Positions 1-6,100 of a stretch of DNA of 6,416 nt are shown here, piece after piece. A program made the translations under genes and the position numbers. The notes under the pieces are model-generated. The model ran no database searches and had not been told where the DNA came from. It saw nothing but the letters and a program-made list of their open reading frames with translations. The stretch spans positions 1-6,416 of the forward strand of contig CANPYA010000073.1 of assembly GCA_947587565.1 (NCBI GenBank), in the 5' to 3' direction. This DNA is from an uncultured Bacilli bacterium (lineage in GTDB: Bacteria > Bacillota_I > Bacilli_A > RF39 > UBA660). The first letter of the stretch is position 1; the number at the start of each line of letters is the position of its first letter.

Positions 1-1457
1 AAACCAGTAATTTGGGCAAGTAATTCTCTTTTAGTGGCTACAACCATTTTTTCTTCTTTTGGAAGCATCATAGTATAACCACCAGCCATACCTCTTGGAA
101 TAATTGTTATCTTATGAACTTCATTAGCATCTTCTAATTTAATACCAATAACCGCATGTCCGGCTTCGTGAATAGAAACTAATTTCTTTTCTTTTTCCGT
201 TATTTGTCTACTTGTTTTAGCAGGTCCCATTAAAACCCGATCTGTTGCTTCATCAATTTCTGCCATCCCAATCGCATCTTTATCACGACGTACGGCAAGT
301 AAAGCCGCTTCATTAAGTAAGTTCTCTAAATCAGCACCACTGAATCCTGGTGTTCTTAAACTTAAATTTGTTAAATTAACGGATTTATCTAAAATTTTAT
401 TTTTTGCGTGAACTTTTAAAATTTCTTCTCTTGATTTAGCATCCGGTAAATTAATAGTTACTTGACGGTCAAAACGACCTGGACGAAGTAATGCTGGATC
501 CAATACATCAGGACGATTAGTCGCGGCGATTATGATAATTCCTTCATTTTCCCCAAAACCATCCATTTCAGTAAGTAATTGGTTAAGTGTTTGTTCTCTT
601 TCATCATGTCCACCACCAAGACCTGTTCCTCTTTGGCGTCCAACCGCATCAATTTCATCAATAAAGATTAGACAAGGAGCACTTCTTTTAGCTTCCTTAA
701 ACATATCTCTTACACGAGATGCTCCAACACCAACGAATAATTCTACAAAGTCAGAACCACTTATATAGAAGAATGGAACATTCGCTTCACCTGCAACTGC
801 TTTCGCAAGTAAAGTTTTACCAGTTCCGGGAGGCCCTACTAATAAGACACCTTTTGGTATTCTAGCACCCAACTTTTGGAATTTCTTCGGATTTTTTAAG
901 AAATCTATTAATTCTTCAACTTCTTGTTTTTCTTCCGTTAAACCTGCAACATCTTTAAAATTCTTTTTATCTTCATCGTTAGAAAGTCTGGCTCTACTAC
1001 GACCAAAATCAACCGAATTTTTATTAGTCATTGCTAGTTTCTTAACTAAAATATAACCAAAGATAATAACTAATACAAATGGTAATACATTAACTAAAAT
1101 ATATAGGAATGGACTACTCCCTGGATCACTATTCGTATCATATTCTGATATATCATTTAAAGTAACATAATCAGTAATTACTGATACTTCAGATGGTACT
1201 ATCTTAGTTTTAAAACTTTCTCCTTCTTTATAATCTTTTAATTTTCCTTCCACATAATAAACTGATTCATTACTATTTGGAGTTATGGCTATTTCAGTAA
1301 CATTATTATTTTTTAACTCTTGTAATAATTCTCCAGTTTTTAATTCTTTAACACTAGTTCCTTGAAATCCTAAAATAACGATAACAAATAAAACTACTGC
1401 TGCTAAAATTAAATATGGAAATGAATTTTTAAATTTATTATTATTTTGTGTATTCAT
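1..1457 (-). CDS. ftsH: ATP-dependent zinc metalloprotease FtsH (partial, C-terminus beyond window)
   Basis: Membrane-anchored AAA+ protease that unfolds and degrades misassembled membrane proteins and short-lived cytosolic regulators. The reading frame gives 485 complete residues before the window edge, out of the roughly 600-700 usual for the family. Visible in order: TM helix 1 (about residues 13-31), a short extracytoplasmic domain (about 32-114), TM helix 2 (about 116-138), Walker A GPPGTGKT (208-215), pore motif FVG (241-243), Walker B with Asp267-Glu268, the second region of homology RPGRFDR (325-331, with both arginine fingers), and the zinc-binding HEAGH (430-434). The third zinc ligand (an Asp) and the end of the peptidase domain lie outside. 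The ATG at 1457 is chosen because GGAGGT lies 5 nt upstream and the N-terminus begins just before TM1 as expected. It overlaps the end of tilS by 17 nt in another frame, so it is cotranscribed and probably translationally coupled. Identification is very secure. Confidence 0.97.
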   Translation of the reverse strand, partial: MNTQNNNKFKNSFPYLILAAVVLFVIVILGFQGTSVKELKTGELLQELKNNNVTEIAITPNSNESVYYVEGKLKDYKEGESFKTKIVPSEVSVITDYVTLNDISEYDTNSDPGSSPFLYILVNVLPFVLVIIFGYILVKKLAMTNKNSVDFGRSRARLSNDEDKKNFKDVAGLTEEKQEVEELIDFLKNPKKFQKLGARIPKGVLLVGPPGTGKTLLAKAVAGEANVPFFYISGSDFVELFVGVGASRVRDMFKEAKRSAPCLIFIDEIDAVGRQRGTGLGGGHDEREQTLNQLLTEMDGFGENEGIIIIAATNRPDVLDPALLRPGRFDRQVTINLPDAKSREEILKVHAKNKILDKSVNLTNLSLRTPGFSGADLENLLNEAALLAVRRDKDAIGMAEIDEATDRVLMGPAKTSRQITEKEKKLVSIHEAGHAVIGIKLEDANEVHKITIIPRGMAGGYTMMLPKEEKMVVATKRELLAQITG

Positions 1458-2778
1458 CTTCTACCTCCGTGTACTTAAGTATTATATCACACTTTTCATT
1501 AATTTCTTTATCAAAATTTGATTTTTTTAATCCAGGAAGCCATAATATGACATTTTTACTGTCTAATACTATGGGAATTTCCTTTCTTTTTACTTTATCA
1601 ATCTTTAAATCTATTAAAATATCACTAATTTTTTTATGCCCTTTTAAATTCTTCACTAACATTTTATCGCCCTCTTTAATATTTCTAACTATAAGAGGTA
1701 ATGTTATTTCATCTTTACTTAATCTTATTACATTATTTGATGTATCACTGCTTTCTTTAACTTTTTCAATAATATATTTATTATTAATGTTTATTATATC
1801 ATTAAATTCATATTCATAAAGACTACTTTTATTATTTTTTTCAATTATTAAATAATTATAACTTTTTCTCGCAATATAATTATTATGTAAATTAATTTGT
1901 TTATTACTTTTACTTTTAAGTAGTTTCATTATATCTTGTAAATTCTTATCCATCATATCTAATAGATTATCTTTTTGAATATCCGCTATTATATAAGAAA
2001 TTATTTTTTCTTGGATAAATTCATCTTCTTTTAATAATTCTTTAATATCTATTTTCCCATCTTTATATATATTATCTATTTTACTTATAATTATCTTATT
2101 TACATAATTATAATATTTTTGCAATTCTGCACTATACTTTAAAAACTTTTTATGCACCATTTTATCTTCATTTTTTAAAAATGGTAACATTTGTTTTCTA
2201 AAGCGATTTCTCGTATACTTCTCATCTTTATTAGAAACATCTTCTAAGTATGGTACTTTATTTTCTTTTAAATAATTATAAATTTCTTCTTTACTTACAT
2301 TTAATAATGGCCTTACTAATTTATAATTCTTACTTTGACTAATTAAAGGTATACCCATATAACCTTTTAAATTGCTACCTCTTACAATACGCATTAGAAT
2401 AGTTTCGATTAAATCATCCCCATGATGAGCAGTCATTAAATACTCTGCCCCATATTTATTAACTAATTCTTCAAAGAAAGCATATCTTTTTTTTCTCCCT
2501 AAACTTTCCGTAAATTTTTCATTACCATAATCAAATATGGTATATTCTAAAGTAATATTATTTTCTTCACAATATTTTTTAACTAATGCATATTCTTTTT
2601 TACTTTCTTTTCTTAAATTATGATTAATATGTGCACAAATGATATTTAATTTTAAACTACTTTTTAAACTATTTAAAATACTTAAAAGACACATTGAATC
2701 AGCACCACCTGAAGTGCCCACAACAATAATATCATTCTCTTTTAATATTGATTTTAAAAATAAAATAGTTTCCTCCAT
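1441..2778 (-). CDS. tilS: tRNA(Ile)-lysidine synthetase TilS
   Basis: Cytosolic ATP-dependent enzyme that attaches lysine to C34 of the CAU anticodon of tRNA-Ile2. This changes decoding from AUG to AUA, which is essential in an AT-rich genome that uses many ATA codons. With the ATG at 2778 the protein has 445 residues, normal for TilS. The PP-loop SGGADS lies at residues 23-28, followed by the family segments HINHNLR, TAHHGDD and NRFRKQMLPFL. The C-terminal substrate-binding domain is present near the end (GDKM through to LPGLKK). The open frame extends 15 codons further to a TTG at 2823, but that TTG is the -35 box of the promoter, so the ATG is preferred; it also matches the usual TilS N-terminus. 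No Shine-Dalgarno precedes this ATG. Instead GGAGG occurs at codons 1-3. The 3' end overlaps ftsH by 17 nt. The hpt gene often found between tilS and ftsH in Bacilli is absent. Confidence 0.95.
   Translation of the reverse strand: MEETILFLKSILKENDIIVVGTSGGADSMCLLSILNSLKSSLKLNIICAHINHNLRKESKKEYALVKKYCEENNITLEYTIFDYGNEKFTESLGRKKRYAFFEELVNKYGAEYLMTAHHGDDLIETILMRIVRGSNLKGYMGIPLISQSKNYKLVRPLLNVSKEEIYNYLKENKVPYLEDVSNKDEKYTRNRFRKQMLPFLKNEDKMVHKKFLKYSAELQKYYNYVNKIIISKIDNIYKDGKIDIKELLKEDEFIQEKIISYIIADIQKDNLLDMMDKNLQDIMKLLKSKSNKQINLHNNYIARKSYNYLIIEKNNKSSLYEYEFNDIININNKYIIEKVKESSDTSNNVIRLSKDEITLPLIVRNIKEGDKMLVKNLKGHKKISDILIDLKIDKVKRKEIPIVLDSKNVILWLPGLKKSNFDKEINEKCDIILKYTEVEDEYTK
1463..1468 (-). promoter_or_regulatory. 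Ribosome binding site of ftsH, inside tilS
   Basis: GGAGGT lies 5 nt before the ftsH ATG and is embedded in the final codons of tilS. It is the strongest Shine-Dalgarno match among the genes here. It fixes the ftsH start and implies that ribosomes finishing tilS pass over the ftsH initiation region. Confidence 0.85.
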
Positions 2779-2794
2779 AAATATCACAATGCAT

Positions 2795-2823
2795 ATTGTA
2801 TCTAAAAGTATTAAATTTAGCAA
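2795..2823 (-). promoter_or_regulatory. SigA-type promoter of tilS-ftsH
   Basis: A -35 box TTGCTA (2818-2823) and a -10 box TACAAT (2795-2800) are separated by exactly 17 nt, matching 4/6 and 5/6 of the vegetative consensus. Transcription would start near 2787-2788, leaving a leader of only about 9-10 nt before the tilS ATG at 2778. It lies just downstream of the terminator of the preceding gene, as expected for a new transcription unit. This is a pattern match only, without experimental support. Confidence 0.7.
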
Positions 2824-2865
2824 GTTATATCACTAAAATTACATAAAATATTCTTATTTCATAAG

Positions 2866-2890
2866 AAAAAGATGTATTGCTACACCTTTT
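2866..2890 (-). terminator. Rho-independent terminator of the BspA-like gene
   Basis: Read on the minus strand, AAAAGGTGTA and TACATCTTTT form a 10-bp stem with one G-U wobble around a GCAA tetraloop of the GNRA class, and the 3' arm runs into five T. The stem begins inside the TAA stop codon, so there is no spacer. A second small inverted repeat (TTCTTAT-GAA-ATAAGAA, 2851-2867) follows directly and may strengthen the stop. The A-rich 5' arm gives some U-run character on the plus strand as well, but no plus-strand gene is seen there. Confidence 0.75.
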
Positions 2891-4829
2891 AATCGACATA
2901 GGTTGGAGTGAATTTTCTATCATAATTATATGCGCTAGTACTTGAATTATAAGGAAATTTACTTTCAAATATTTCTTGTTGACTTGATTTTATTTTGACT
3001 TGGCAAGATGATGAGACATTCTGGAATGTATAAGCAGTGCTAGGAGAAGAAGTTAATTTATCAAATGTAAAACTACTCAAATCTAAGGTTGTTAAATTAT
3101 TACAATTTTGAAACATACTATTCATATTCGTTACTTTTGATGTATTAAAATTACTTAAATCTAAAGTAGTCCCGCTATAATATCTAAACATATTACTCAT
3201 ATTAGTTGCTACTGAACCAAAGCCTTTGGGAAAGATTATTGTCGCCTTTATTCCTGTTTTATTAAGCTGGTCATCAAACATACTATTCATATTGGTTACT
3301 TTTGATGTATTAAAATTACTTAAATCTAAAGTAATTAAATTTATACAACTAGCAAACATACTATACATTTGAGTTACTTTTGAGGTATCAAAGGTACTTA
3401 AATCTAAGGTGGTTCCTTTATATGAATCAAACATACCACCCATTTCTTCAACATTCGTTGTTACAAAGTTTGGCCAGTCTTTAAAAGGCAATTCTATTGA
3501 TAATCCAGCAAACATACTACCCATTTTGGTTACTTTAGAGGTATCAAAACTACTTAAATTTAAGGTGGTTAAATTACTACAACTAGAAAACATATAAGCC
3601 ATTGTTGTTACTGATGATGTATCAAAACTACTTAAGTCTAAGGAGGTTCCTTGATATCCACTAAACATGTAACTCATACTGGTTACTTTAGAGGTAACAA
3701 AATTTTCTAATCCTTTTATTTCAGATATTTTCATAGTGCTATAACCTCCTGAAAACATATTACTCATTTTGGTCGTTTCACTTGTATTTAAATTTCCTAA
3801 GTCAACTTTTTCTAAATTAGTCATTTGATAAAAAGTTTGGCTTAAGTCCTTAACATATATTTCAGAATTTGAACCGATATATAAATCATAATTTTCTGGG
3901 GTTTCTATATTTGATTCTAACCATCCGATTACACTTTTTGCAGGTGTTCCGCTTTCTATATCACTTAAATCCCAATATTTTACTTTACTTACTAATTCTT
4001 CTTCATTAGGTACATAATCTACAAATGATGCACTTACTATCATATTTTTATATTCACTCGAACGATATAATGTTCCAGAAGATTTATTATCTACTTTAGC
4101 ATATACTGGTTTTGGCTTTTCACTTACACTACAACTTAAATTATTATTTGTTATGGTTATTTGAATGTCAGTTCCTGCTAATACATTTTGTTCTTTATCT
4201 TTTTTGTTTATTATTTCTACATCTGCCGTTACATCTACTGATGTATAACCTACTATTGAATAATTTACTGTTACTTTATTTTCTTTAGTTGCTTCTTTAC
4301 TTACTAAATCTGCTAAATCAAAACTTTCTGGTGTTATGCTTCCTTTATTCTTTCCACTAGCACTTGTTCCTAAATATAATGTTCCATCTCCTGTTTCTAA
4401 TACATCTTTCATTTCTCCATCTATTGTTATTGTGAGTTCACTTGTACAACTTAAGTAAGCATCTTCAATAGCATCATCACTATCCGGTCTTTCTATACTA
4501 GCAGTTGATATTACATGATTTTTTCTTTCTTCTTCATAATTTTTTTCTTGTGGTTCTTTTTTCTCTGTTGCCCAATATGATGTTCCACCTTTACTATAGG
4601 CCATATCACTTGCTGACAAATTAATATACAAATCACTTTTCTTGGTTAATAATGGTGTTCCATACTTATTTAAGGTATCTGTTTGGGCTTCAAAATTTGT
4701 ATTAGTTTCTCCTTCATCAGTATTTACTATTTGAAAGTAAGCGTAGGTTCCCCCTACTACGACAAATAATAATGTTAAGGCTCCAATAAAAGTTAATATT
4801 ATGGCCTTTCTTTTGTTTTCTTCATTCAT
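2889..4829 (-). CDS. BspA-like (DUF285) leucine-rich repeat surface protein with SipW-type signal peptide
   Basis: Predicted exported protein of 646 residues; its ligand is unknown. The N-terminus has a charged start (ENKRK), a hydrophobic segment (about 9-28) and the motif GGTYAYF (26-32), which resembles the SipW-dependent signal peptides of TasA/camelysin-type proteins. A beta-rich, Thr/Ser-rich region follows (about 34-240), with Cys128 and Cys233 as a possible disulfide pair. From about residue 330 comes an array of nine units ending in M-x-x-MF (MF at 358, 388, 413, 439, 466, 491, 517, 547 and 572), with cores such as LDLSNFNTSKVTNM. This is the BspA/DUF285 pattern, known from Mycoplasma, Treponema/Tannerella BspA and gut Bacillota proteins, often with adhesion roles. 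A C-terminal cap (about 590-646) shows no LPXTG motif or TM anchor, so it is probably released or held by partners. The ATG at 4829 has AGGAG 6 nt upstream. The gene has its own promoter and terminators on both sides, so it is monocistronic. Family is secure; function is inferred. Confidence 0.9.
   Translation of the reverse strand: MNEENKRKAIILTFIGALTLLFVVVGGTYAYFQIVNTDEGETNTNFEAQTDTLNKYGTPLLTKKSDLYINLSASDMAYSKGGTSYWATEKKEPQEKNYEEERKNHVISTASIERPDSDDAIEDAYLSCTSELTITIDGEMKDVLETGDGTLYLGTSASGKNKGSITPESFDLADLVSKEATKENKVTVNYSIVGYTSVDVTADVEIINKKDKEQNVLAGTDIQITITNNNLSCSVSEKPKPVYAKVDNKSSGTLYRSSEYKNMIVSASFVDYVPNEEELVSKVKYWDLSDIESGTPAKSVIGWLESNIETPENYDLYIGSNSEIYVKDLSQTFYQMTNLEKVDLGNLNTSETTKMSNMFSGGYSTMKISEIKGLENFVTSKVTSMSYMFSGYQGTSLDLSSFDTSSVTTMAYMFSSCSNLTTLNLSSFDTSKVTKMGSMFAGLSIELPFKDWPNFVTTNVEEMGGMFDSYKGTTLDLSTFDTSKVTQMYSMFASCINLITLDLSNFNTSKVTNMNSMFDDQLNKTGIKATIIFPKGFGSVATNMSNMFRYYSGTTLDLSNFNTSKVTNMNSMFQNCNNLTTLDLSSFTFDKLTSSPSTAYTFQNVSSSCQVKIKSSQQEIFESKFPYNSSTSAYNYDRKFTPTYVD
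3111..3168 (-). repeat. 58-nt direct repeat, copy 1
   Basis: Differs from the copy at 3276-3333 at a single position (c at 3129 versus g at 3294). The offset is 165 nt, exactly 55 codons. Both encode the C-terminal half of a LDLSNFNTSKVTNMNSMF unit. Other units are much more diverged at the DNA level, so this pair looks like a recent duplication or gene conversion. Confidence 0.9.
3276..3333 (-). repeat. 58-nt direct repeat, copy 2
   Basis: Partner of 3111-3168, with 57 of 58 positions identical by eye. Recombination between the copies would remove or add 55 codons in frame, shortening or lengthening the repeat solenoid without breaking the protein. Confidence 0.9.
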
Positions 4830-4830
4830 T

Positions 4831-4856
4831 ACATACTCCTCTTTCCTTTAGTATGT
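4831..4856 (-). promoter_or_regulatory. Ribosome binding site hairpin of the BspA-like gene
   Basis: On the minus strand ACATACT (4856-4850) and AGTATGT (4837-4831) are a perfect 7-bp inverted repeat. The 12-nt loop is AAAGGAAAGAGG. The Shine-Dalgarno AGGAG (4840-4836) lies mostly in the loop, with its last two bases in the stem, and the hairpin ends one base before the ATG. Such a fold could present or mask the ribosome binding site. The inverted repeat is certain; its role is inferred. Confidence 0.5.
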
Positions 4857-4943
4857 CAAATATTTAATATTTTCATACCATACGCATTAAGTATATCATA
4901 TCATTTTAAATTATTACATCATTTTGTATGATACTTGACACAC
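4851..4943 (-). other. Possible alternative long-range pairing in the leader RNA of the BspA-like gene
   Basis: A continuous 18-nt segment of the leader (4943-4926) can pair with two later segments. GTGTGTCAA pairs with TTGACATAC at 4859-4851 (9 bp, one wobble), and GTATCATAC pairs with GTATGGTAT at 4883-4875 (9 bp, wobbles). A 15-nt bulge lies between the two later segments. The outer pairing uses bases that also form the ribosome-site hairpin, so the two folds are mutually exclusive. No known riboswitch or T-box family is recognised. Confidence 0.3.
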
Positions 4944-4961
4944 TCTATACTCTATAAGATT

Positions 4962-4993
4962 ATTATAAAATATTTTTCCCCCCCCCGAGTCAA
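4962..4993 (-). promoter_or_regulatory. Candidate phase-variable promoter of the BspA-like gene
   Basis: A -35 box TTGACT (4988-4993, 5/6 consensus) and a perfect -10 box TATAAT (4962-4967) lie between the prfB terminator and the BspA-like gene. The spacer is 20 nt as sequenced, made of C, nine G, five A and TATTT, which is longer than the 16-18 nt favoured by the vegetative polymerase. Loss of three G would give the optimal 17 nt. A weaker alternative -10, TATTTT (4967-4972), has a 15-nt spacer. Transcription from TATAAT would begin near 4955, giving a leader of about 125 nt. The boxes are clear matches; the switching role is inferred. Confidence 0.65.
4978..4986. repeat. Homopolymer C9/G9 tract within the promoter spacer
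   Basis: Nine consecutive C on the plus strand (G on the transcribed-gene strand) in an otherwise very AT-rich intergenic region. It lies wholly between the -35 and -10 boxes of the surface-protein promoter. Long G/C runs are prone to slipped-strand mispairing, and they are known switches in fim promoters of Bordetella and in porA and opc of Neisseria. Homopolymer length is also error-prone in some sequencing methods. Confidence 0.9.
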
Positions 4994-4997
4994 CCAT

Positions 4998-5024
4998 AAA
5001 AAAACAACCTCATCAGAGATTGCT
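4998..5024 (-). terminator. Rho-independent terminator of prfB
   Basis: Six bases after the prfB TAA, AGCAATCTC and GAGGTTGTT form a stem of 9 bp with two G-U wobbles around a TGAT loop, followed by a run of T (the run at 4998-5004, extended by the 3' arm). It closes the upstream transcription unit and separates it from the BspA-like gene, whose -35 box starts only a few bases further on. Confidence 0.85.
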
Positions 5025-5029
5025 CACAT

Positions 5030-6089
5030 TTATTTAATATTCTTTAAATTATAATCTAATAATTCATATATATCGCCATCTAATATTTTATCTGGTTCAT
5101 TACTTTCAAAATTACTACGATTATCTTTAACTAATTTATATGGTTCTAAAATATAACTTCTTATTTGACTACCAAAATCTATATTTTTTTGATTATCTTT
5201 TAATGAATTAATTTTAGCATTTTCTTCTTCTAAAGATTTTTCATATAATTTATTTTTTAATATTTTTAAAGCCATTTCTTTATTTTTTAATTGACTTCTT
5301 TCATTTTGACAAGTAACCACGATTTTAGATGGTAAATGGGTTATTCTTACCGCGGAATTTGAAGTATTAACTGATTGACCACCTGCTCCACTTGAATGAT
5401 ACACGTCTATTTTTAAATCATTTTCATTTATTTCAATATTGGGTATATCATTAAATTCCGGAGTAACTGTAATTGATGCAAAAGAGGTATGTCTTCTTTT
5501 ATTTGCATCAAATGGACTAATTCTAACTAAACGATGAACACCACTTTCTCTTTTTAAATAACCATAAGCATTATCGCCTTTAATTAATAACAATGCTGAT
5601 TTAATCCCAGCTTCTTCTCCAGGTGTTGTATAAATTATTTCATAATTATAATTGTATTTTTCACAAAATCTTTCATACATTCTTAAAAGCATATCGGCCC
5701 AATCACAAGATTCAGTACCACCGGCTCCAGGATGAATTTCTAAATAACAATTAAGATTATCATATTCGCCATTTAGGTGGGTTTCTTTTTCTAATTCCAT
5801 TATCTTGTTATTTAAAATAGTGTATTCTTTATTAAATTCTTCTTCGGAAAAATCACTTGCTAATAAATTCAAAGTATCTACTTCTTCTTTTAAAGTATCA
5901 AAATTATTAATTATTTTTTTTAAATGTTGATATTCTTTATTAATTTTATTGGCATTATCAAAATCATTCCAAAAACCTTCGGCATTTATTTCAGTTTCTA
6001 AATTATTTGCTTTACCCTTTAACTTATCAATGTCAAAGTGACCTCCCAATAGAGTCTAAAGTTTCTTTTAAATTTTCTAAATTATTCAT
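5030..6089 (-). CDS. prfB: Peptide chain release factor 2 (RF2), programmed +1 frameshift
   Basis: Cytosolic class I release factor that recognises UGA and UAA in the ribosomal A site and triggers peptide hydrolysis. The gene starts at ATG 6089 and is read for 18 codons (MNNLENLKETLDSIGRSL) to CTT. It then skips one base and continues from GAC at 6034 to TAA at 5030, giving 352 residues, normal for RF2. In full-protein numbering, the tripeptide anticodon SPF, diagnostic of RF2 rather than RF1, is at 191-193. The peptidyl-transferase-centre motif GGQ is at 236-238, in SGAGGQSVN, with a glutamine usually methylated by PrmC. Ser occupies the position of Thr246 of E. coli K-12. A coiled N-terminal domain and the conserved HPGAGGTES segment are also present. 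The start follows AAGGTG by 5 nt and the preceding gene's stop by 9 nt, so the two are probably one operon. A single-frame caller would place a false ATG at 6049. Confidence 0.97.
6032..6047 (-). promoter_or_regulatory. RF2 autoregulatory +1 frameshift signal
   Basis: An internal Shine-Dalgarno-like GGGAGG (6047-6042) is followed after 3 nt by the slippery CTT TGA C (6038-6032), the same geometry as the E. coli prfB site. When RF2 is scarce the ribosome pauses at TGA, slips from CTT to TTT and reads GAC. When RF2 is abundant, translation stops after 18 codons. Mechanism is established for the family; the elements are seen directly. Confidence 0.95.
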
Positions 6090-6094
6090 ATATT

Positions 6095-6100
6095 CACCTT
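6095..6100 (-). promoter_or_regulatory. Ribosome binding site of prfB
   Basis: AAGGTG lies 5 nt before ATG 6089 and overlaps the TAA stop of the preceding gene. This supports the start upstream of the frameshift site and suggests translational coupling. Confidence 0.7.

Larger units (their letters stand above)
3060..3806 (-). repeat. Tandem BspA/DUF285 repeat array (coding), with three-unit periodicity
   Basis: Covers residues about 342-590. Spacings between successive MF pairs are 30, 25, 26, 27, 25, 26, 30 and 25 residues. The units follow a cycle of three. First comes an irregular unit (KISEIKGLENF, LPFKDWPNF or IIFPKGFGS). Second is a G-T-[TS]-LDLS unit of 25 residues. Third is a C-x-NL-x-TL unit, 26 residues long where measurable. 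The cycle occurs three times, and a final degenerate unit ends the array. Cys417, Cys495 and Cys576 recur once per cycle. Confidence 0.85.

Noticed and set aside
532..768. Plus-strand open frame within the ftsH region
   Set aside because: It lies opposite the most conserved part of FtsH (Walker B to SRH), has a composition typical of an antisense shadow and no ribosome binding site or promoter.
1448..1819. Plus-strand open frame opposite the 3' half of tilS
   Set aside because: A shadow of the low-G+C tilS coding strand. Its hydrophobic composition comes from the complement of Lys/Asn/Ile-rich codons, and there is no family resemblance.
2779..2823. Fifteen extra N-terminal codons of TilS from a TTG start
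   Set aside because: They overlap the promoter, lack a ribosome binding site and add a hydrophobic stretch not expected in a cytosolic TilS.
2639..2836. Plus-strand open frame opposite the tilS N-terminus
   Set aside because: It covers the complement of the PP-loop region and the promoter, and has no start signal or recognisable product.
3409..3597. Plus-strand open frame inside the repeat array
   Set aside because: It is the complement of three BspA repeat units, whose regular pattern on the minus strand explains it fully.
2889..4829. Mycoplasma origin suggested by DUF285 repeats
   Set aside because: prfB with a functional TGA stop/frameshift and TGG-coded tryptophans excludes the UGA-as-Trp code. 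DUF285 proteins are also common in other Bacillota.
4853..4858. TTGACA on the minus strand just before the BspA-like ribosome site, as a -35 box
   Set aside because: No -10 box occurs 16-18 nt downstream; that position falls on the ribosome binding site and start codon.
4861..4925. Very short upstream open frames in the leader (for example ATG ATG TAA)
   Set aside because: They have no ribosome binding site, and chance ATG-stop pairs are expected in such AT-rich sequence.
4935..4963. Plus-strand promoter-like pair TTGACA, 17 nt, GATTAT
   Set aside because: The -10 match is only 4/6, and it would transcribe into the antisense of prfB with no plus-strand gene ahead. The same bases are better explained as part of the leader inverted repeats.
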